A stretch of DNA of 54,627 nucleotides from Paenibacillus sp. (lineage in GTDB: Bacteria; Bacillota; Bacilli; Paenibacillales; YIM-B00363), in assembly GCA_031181325.1 (NCBI GenBank), contig JAPSKX010000009.1:1-54627 (forward strand), written 5' to 3'. Made by a program: the position numbers and the translations under genes. The first letter of the stretch is position 1. Every line of letters starts with the position of its first letter. Under the pieces are notes generated by a model that had not been told where the DNA came from, ran no database searches, and was given only the letters and a program-made list of their open reading frames with translations. Shown here one piece after another: positions 50,382-54,627 of the stretch.

Positions 50382-51889
50382 CGCGAAGCGTTGTATTCCT
50401 CGATAATTTGCCTGCCGCCCTCGTCCAGCCACCGCTCTACCTCGCTCTCGAAGCCGGCGTCGTCGATCATGCCCAAGATGTAATGGTACGTCGCGTCCCG
50501 GACGATCTCGTGCAGCCGCACGCCGCGTTCGTCGAAGGTGCGGGAGTGGAGCGTGACCGTCGGGTCGTGCACCAGCATCGAGTCGTTGTCCCGCGTCAGC
50601 CGATCGGCCTTGTCCTTCGCGGGCATCCGGAAGTCGGATTCCAGGAAGCCGTCGATCGTGTTCGGGCCGCCGATTTCGATGCCTTGATACGGCTTCACGT
50701 CTTTATACTTCAGGTCGAAGTCGTCGAACGGGACCGCCTTCCCGTTCTCCACGCGGTAATGCACGCCTTCCACGCCCCAATGGAGCAGATTGGCCAGCTC
50801 GGGCGTCATGAGCGCGTCGAAGAACGCGAGCACGTCCAGCAATTCTTCCTCCGTCCGGACCGCCGACTTCGGGAACAACACCGCCGTGCCGAAGCCGGAG
50901 GTCGACCACACGCGTTCCCCCTTCGGACCCGCGATGCGATTGTGCACGTCCAGGACCGCGCCCGGGATCGCCGCTTCGATCATCGTCTGCAGGCTGTGCA
51001 CGTCGCCCATCGCCCCGACGTAGACGCCCGCACGACCCGTCGTCAGCAGATCCTGTTGATCCGCCTTCGCCGTGACCGGGAAGTCCCGGTTGATCAGCCC
51101 TTCCTCATGCAGCTTTCGGAAAAATCGCATCGTCTCCGCATATTCCGGAAACATAAATTCCGGCTCGAGCTTACCGTTCCGCTCTCCCCATCCGTTCGGC
51201 GCGCCGAAATACGACGAGATGGTCTTGAAAGCGCCGTACACCAGATCGCTGCGGTCCGCGAGGCCGACGGTGTCGTCGATGCCGTTCCCGTCCGGATCGT
51301 CGCGCGTGAACCGACGCAGCATATCGTACAGTTCGTCGATCGTCTTCGGCGCCGCGAGGCCGAGGCGGTCCGCCCAATCCTTCCGGAAGACGATCCCCTG
51401 TCTCGACAGCGGCCGTTCCTGATACAGTCCGTAGATTTTGCCGTCGACGGACGTATTTCGCAGCACCTCGGGCTGCAGTCGTCTTAAATGCGAGAAGCGC
51501 TCTAGGTACGGCCCGATCTCCCAGAACAGCCCGTTGCGGATCGGGTCCCGAAGGAACGTCAGCATAGCGGCGTTCTTCATGTACACCGCGTCGGGCAGCG
51601 TCCCCGTCGCCATGGAAGCGTTGAATTTCTCCTCGTAGCTCCCGTCCGGCGCCCATTGGAACGTCAGCTCCGTGTCCGTCGCTTCCTCCAGCATCGTCTC
51701 GATGAGCGCGGACGGCACCTCGGGGGTATGCAAATTCGCCATGATCGAGATCGCCGCCGCGTCGGCCTTGCGCCCCTCTGCCCGCTCGGCCGCGGCGCCC
51801 CCGGTCGCGGTCGTCGCGCAGCCCGCCAGCGGCAAGAGCGCGATCGCCGCGGCGAGGAGGAACGCGAATGTAGGACGTACGTCGCGCAT
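50372..51889 (-). CDS. Oligosaccharide-binding lipoprotein (YtcQ-type), copy 2
   Basis: 505 residues. Lipobox PLAGC (Cys24). Shares ISIMANLHTPEVPS, NTSVDGKIYGLYQERPLSRQG and the calcium loop DDPDGNGIDD with copy 1, so it arose by tandem duplication. It has its own promoter with cre and a terminator right after its stop, so it may be expressed apart from the permease operon. Start ATG 51889 has GGAGGTCG upstream. The ligand may differ from that of copy 1. Confidence 0.9.
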   Translation of the reverse strand: MRDVRPTFAFLLAAAIALLPLAGCATTATGGAAAERAEGRKADAAAISIMANLHTPEVPSALIETMLEEATDTELTFQWAPDGSYEEKFNASMATGTLPDAVYMKNAAMLTFLRDPIRNGLFWEIGPYLERFSHLRRLQPEVLRNTSVDGKIYGLYQERPLSRQGIVFRKDWADRLGLAAPKTIDELYDMLRRFTRDDPDGNGIDDTVGLADRSDLVYGAFKTISSYFGAPNGWGERNGKLEPEFMFPEYAETMRFFRKLHEEGLINRDFPVTAKADQQDLLTTGRAGVYVGAMGDVHSLQTMIEAAIPGAVLDVHNRIAGPKGERVWSTSGFGTAVLFPKSAVRTEEELLDVLAFFDALMTPELANLLHWGVEGVHYRVENGKAVPFDDFDLKYKDVKPYQGIEIGGPNTIDGFLESDFRMPAKDKADRLTRDNDSMLVHDPTVTLHSRTFDERGVRLHEIVRDATYHYILGMIDDAGFESEVERWLDEGGRQIIEEYNASRSM

Positions 51890-51943
51890 GTGTTCGACCT
51901 CCGCTCGTTTTCCGGTATAATAGATTTATTACGTTTCGTTCTT

Positions 51944-51972
51944 TCTATATGATAATAGTAAAGCGTTTTCAA
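51944..51972 (-). promoter_or_regulatory. Promoter of binding protein copy 2 with overlapping cre box
   Basis: Minus-strand TTGAAA (51972-51967), 17-base spacer, TATAGA (51949-51944). On the plus strand GTAAAGCGTTTTCA (51958-51971) matches 12 of 14 positions of the cre consensus and overlaps the -35. Confidence 0.55.
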
Positions 51973-52011
51973 TGGGGTTTGTAAAATATTCCACCGACAG
52001 GCGGCGAATCG

Positions 52012-54327
52012 ATGAAGAAGTCCAGCCTCTACACGAACATGATTTTATTCGGGTTCGCCATTAGCATCTTCCCGATCCTAACGCTCGGTTTCTTCTCTTA
52101 CATGAAGTCGTCCGACGCGATCCAGTCGCACGTCAACCGAAGCAACATCCAGATGATGAACCGGATGAACGGCAATATGGAGCAGGTGCTCCGAACGGTC
52201 GACTACACGCTGAATTATATCGTCAATACGAACAAAGTCCAAGACGCGTTGTTCCGCACGCTGACGTACACGGACTTCCAGCTGTACAACCAGCTGAAGG
52301 AAGAGCTCAACCTGCTGCAGTCGCCGGATACGTACGTCACCGACGTGATCCTCGCGAACCCCGCTTCGAATTGGGTCATCAACAACCGGGGGCTGTTCGC
52401 GTTCGACGAATACAAGACGGCCGCGTCGCTGCTCGCATTGATGGAAGGGGAGCATAGCACGCGCTGGCTGCTGCTGGACACCGGCGAGCTCGGATCCAGC
52501 GACACGGAGAGCTATGGCTGCCCCAAGACGGTCGTGCTCGTCAAGAAGATGCCGCTGCATACGTTGAACAAGCGGGGCGTCGCCTTGGCGACGATCCCGA
52601 GCTGCAGCCTCGGCGCGATGCTCGACGCGTCGATCGAGGCCAGCGAGGTCATGGTGCTGGATGCGCAATACCGCATCGTCGCGCACCCCGACCCGGCGAA
52701 GATCGGCGCGCGACTGTCCGACACGGGCTCGATCGCCGAAGTCGACCTCGATCAATTCGGCGGCGCCTCCGGTCAATTCGAGACGAACGTCGGCGGCGAG
52801 CCGATCTCGGTCACGTACGTCCGCTCCGACTTCAACGGCTGGACGTACGCCTCGTTCACGGAGATGTCCGAGTTTACGAAGGAAGCGCGGTCGATCGGGT
52901 GGTTCACCGCTTACGTCTGTCTGCTGATTCTCTGCGTCTGCATCCTGTTCGTCTGGTTCGGCAGCCGCAAAGTGTACTCGCCGATCCGGGCCATCTTCCG
53001 CAGCATCGCCGACCGACTGCCGGAACTGACCGCCAGCAAGAAGAACGAGTTGCAGGTCATCGACGAGCATATTCGAGAGCTGTTCGACTCCAACGACAAG
53101 CTGCGGCACGAGCTGCACCAGAGCAGCTTGCAGATGCGCACCTTCTTCCTGCACGAGCTGTTCCAAGGCCAGCTCGGCGCCGCCGACATCGAAGAGAAGC
53201 TGGAGCGGTTCGGCTACCGCGAGACCGTTCGAGGCTGGAATCGCTTGGCCGTGCTCACGCTGCAGATCGATATCTTGGTGGAGACGCGCTACGAGCAGAA
53301 GGATCTGGACCTGCTGTTATTCGCCGCGGGCAACATCATGGAAGAGATGGTCCCGAAGGCCGATCGGCTTCCCCCCGTCATTCTGGATCAAACCCTCGTC
53401 GCGCTGGTCGGCGGAACGGACATGTCGCCGGAGCGCTTCGACGAGTATATCTATAAGCTGACGGAGGCCGTTCAGCAAAATCTGCGCCGCTATCTCGACC
53501 TCGACGTCAGCATCGGCATCAGCCTGCCCTTCGCGAGCGTGCACCGGGCGTCCCGCGGCTATCAGGAGGGGCTGGAGGCGCTCAAGCACCGGATGAAGCT
53601 CGGCAAGGGCGTCATCGTGCCGTACTCCAGCCTGAACTCCGGGAAGCACACGCAGGTGTATTTCTACCCGACGCAGATCGAAAATCAGCTGATCGACGCC
53701 ATCAAGCTGGCCGACGAGGAGCTGGCGTCGCAGCTGCTGAAGCAGTGGCTGGCGGAGGTGTTTCGGAAGGACCGCACCCCGCACGAATACCAGATTTCGC
53801 TCATCCGCCTGCTGAACGGCCTCATGGTCGTCGCGCAGGAGGCCGGCATCGGGCTGGAGCAGCTGGACGCCCAGGAACGCTCCTTGTACGAGGAGCTGCT
53901 GCAGCTGTACGTCAGCTCGGAGATCGAGAATTGGTACAATACGCGCATTATCGGGCGATTGATCCGCGTCTTCCAGGACCGGCAAGCGTCCCAGTACCAG
54001 AACATCTCGGAGCGCATCATCGAGATCATCCGCGCGGAATTCGACCGGGACATCACGCTCGAGGAGTGCGCCTCCCGCTTGCATTATAACGTCTTCTATT
54101 TAAGCAGCGTCTTCAAGAAAGAGACGGATATGTCCTTCAGCGACTATTTATCGCAATACCGCCTGACCATGTCCAAGAAGTGGCTCGTCGAAACCGATAT
54201 GTCCGTGAAGGACATCGCCGAGCGCCTGACGTATACGAATCCGCAAAATTTCATCCGTTCGTTCAAGAAGCAAGAGGACATGACGCCGGGCCAATACCGC
54301 GCGAAATACGGCAAGCCGGACGCCTGA
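52012..54327 (+). CDS. ytdP: Membrane AraC-family regulator (YtdP-type)
   Basis: 771 residues, close to B. subtilis YtdP. Membrane spans at about 8-30 and 300-320 flank a Cache-like extracytoplasmic domain (about 35-295). A long helical middle with coiled coil follows, then a C-terminal AraC domain (about 670-768) with LEECASRLHYNVFYLSSVFKK and MSVKDIAERLTYTNPQNFIRSFKK. It is a one-protein system: sugar signal outside, DNA binding inside. It is divergent from the binding protein gene, so it likely activates the pectin locus. Weak AGGCGG ribosome binding site 8 bases before ATG 52012. Confidence 0.9.
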   Translation: MKKSSLYTNMILFGFAISIFPILTLGFFSYMKSSDAIQSHVNRSNIQMMNRMNGNMEQVLRTVDYTLNYIVNTNKVQDALFRTLTYTDFQLYNQLKEELNLLQSPDTYVTDVILANPASNWVINNRGLFAFDEYKTAASLLALMEGEHSTRWLLLDTGELGSSDTESYGCPKTVVLVKKMPLHTLNKRGVALATIPSCSLGAMLDASIEASEVMVLDAQYRIVAHPDPAKIGARLSDTGSIAEVDLDQFGGASGQFETNVGGEPISVTYVRSDFNGWTYASFTEMSEFTKEARSIGWFTAYVCLLILCVCILFVWFGSRKVYSPIRAIFRSIADRLPELTASKKNELQVIDEHIRELFDSNDKLRHELHQSSLQMRTFFLHELFQGQLGAADIEEKLERFGYRETVRGWNRLAVLTLQIDILVETRYEQKDLDLLLFAAGNIMEEMVPKADRLPPVILDQTLVALVGGTDMSPERFDEYIYKLTEAVQQNLRRYLDLDVSIGISLPFASVHRASRGYQEGLEALKHRMKLGKGVIVPYSSLNSGKHTQVYFYPTQIENQLIDAIKLADEELASQLLKQWLAEVFRKDRTPHEYQISLIRLLNGLMVVAQEAGIGLEQLDAQERSLYEELLQLYVSSEIENWYNTRIIGRLIRVFQDRQASQYQNISERIIEIIRAEFDRDITLEECASRLHYNVFYLSSVFKKETDMSFSDYLSQYRLTMSKKWLVETDMSVKDIAERLTYTNPQNFIRSFKKQEDMTPGQYRAKYGKPDA

Positions 54328-54391
54328 ACGGGCGCGCGGGCGCGGCGGGCCGACGCTCGACGCGCCGGCGGGGCGACGCCGGGAATGCCCG

Positions 54392-54627
54392 TTACAGCAC
54401 GGACCGAAGCCAGTCGAACGAACGCCGGCCGTTCATCTCGTGGCCGCCCTCGAAGAGGTCCATGGCGAACCGGTCCGCCGCGCCAAGCTGCCGGTAGACG
54501 TCCGCGACGAAGCCTGCCGCCGCCCGGACGCCGTACGCCGGAAACAGCGGGTCCGCCTCCCCCGACTCGAGGAAGAGCGGCCGCGGCGCGACGAGCGCAA
54601 GCAGCTCCGGCAGCTCGGCCTGCCGCA
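54392..54627 (-). CDS. Alpha/beta hydrolase, C-terminal end (N-terminus outside window)
   Basis: The last 78 codons of a minus-strand gene; it enters from the right edge. It shows APRPLFLESGEADPLFP with the acid Asp, and GGHEMNG with the catalytic His, near the C-terminus ending FDWLRSVL. This is the pattern of dienelactone hydrolase or acetyl-xylan/pectin esterase-like enzymes. Convergent with the YtdP-type regulator. An esterase role beside the pectin locus is plausible but only inferred. Confidence 0.7.
   Translation of the reverse strand, partial: RQAELPELLALVAPRPLFLESGEADPLFPAYGVRAAAGFVADVYRQLGAADRFAMDLFEGGHEMNGRRSFDWLRSVL

Overview
The window is a high-GC (roughly 60-65 percent) chromosomal segment from a Firmicute, most likely a Paenibacillaceae member such as Paenibacillus or Cohnella. 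Pointers are the strong AGGAGG ribosome binding sites, YesMN-type two-component systems beside sugar ABC transporters, YwbE, a HelD-type helicase, a multi-PAS sporulation-type kinase, and sigma-A/CcpA-like control sites. I see no rRNA, tRNA, phage, CRISPR array or intact insertion sequence.

Layout. (1) 1-5840, minus strand: a CUT1 sugar transporter locus read as permease, permease, sensor kinase (yesM), response regulator (yesN), then a solute-binding lipoprotein that runs off the left edge and has its own promoter and cre-like site. (2) 5999-13475, minus strand: ABC-F ATPase; a 42-residue small protein; a fused CobW-type GTPase/methyltransferase; a glutaredoxin under a PerR-like palindrome; a K+ channel; HelD. 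(3) 13629-18927, minus strand: a tight operon of a large secreted beta-rich protein followed by two paralogous SunS-like TPR glycosyltransferases. (4) 19097-21907: small unknown genes, ywbE, and a 7TM-PAS-GGDEF protein. (5) 22036-25675: glcD-glcF with a divergent FadR-type GntR regulator and a shared palindrome. (6) 25676-33614: repeat-rich spacer, then a mannitol operon mtlA-mtlR-mtlF-mtlD-ptsI-ptsH that carries a complete phosphorelay of its own. (7) 33700-38886: sporulation-type kinase, PhyH dioxygenase with divergent AraC regulator, PadR plus HAAS-domain membrane protein. (8) 38887-40064: gene-free repeat region with 83-bp and 86-bp repeats in opposite orientations. (9) 40065-42783: futalosine-pathway genes mqnB-mqnD and a Gfo/Idh/MocA oxidoreductase. 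(10) 42895-54327: a rhamnogalacturonan-type utilisation locus (two tandem solute-binding lipoproteins, two permeases, GH43, an uncharacterised toroid-like protein, GH105) with a divergent 771-residue membrane AraC regulator resembling YtdP. The right edge holds the C-terminal end of an alpha/beta hydrolase.

How the parts fit: the segment is dominated by carbohydrate acquisition (two CUT1 systems, a mannitol PTS, pectin side-chain hydrolases), each with its own regulator, and several show sites resembling CcpA cre boxes at or inside the promoter. The least explained parts are the secreted-protein/glycosyltransferase operon, the CobW-methyltransferase fusion with its small downstream gene, the toroid protein in the pectin operon, and two repeat regions (25.7-26.1 and 39.1-39.95 kb) that share a short core element. 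All family calls come from reading motifs and architecture; no database search was run.
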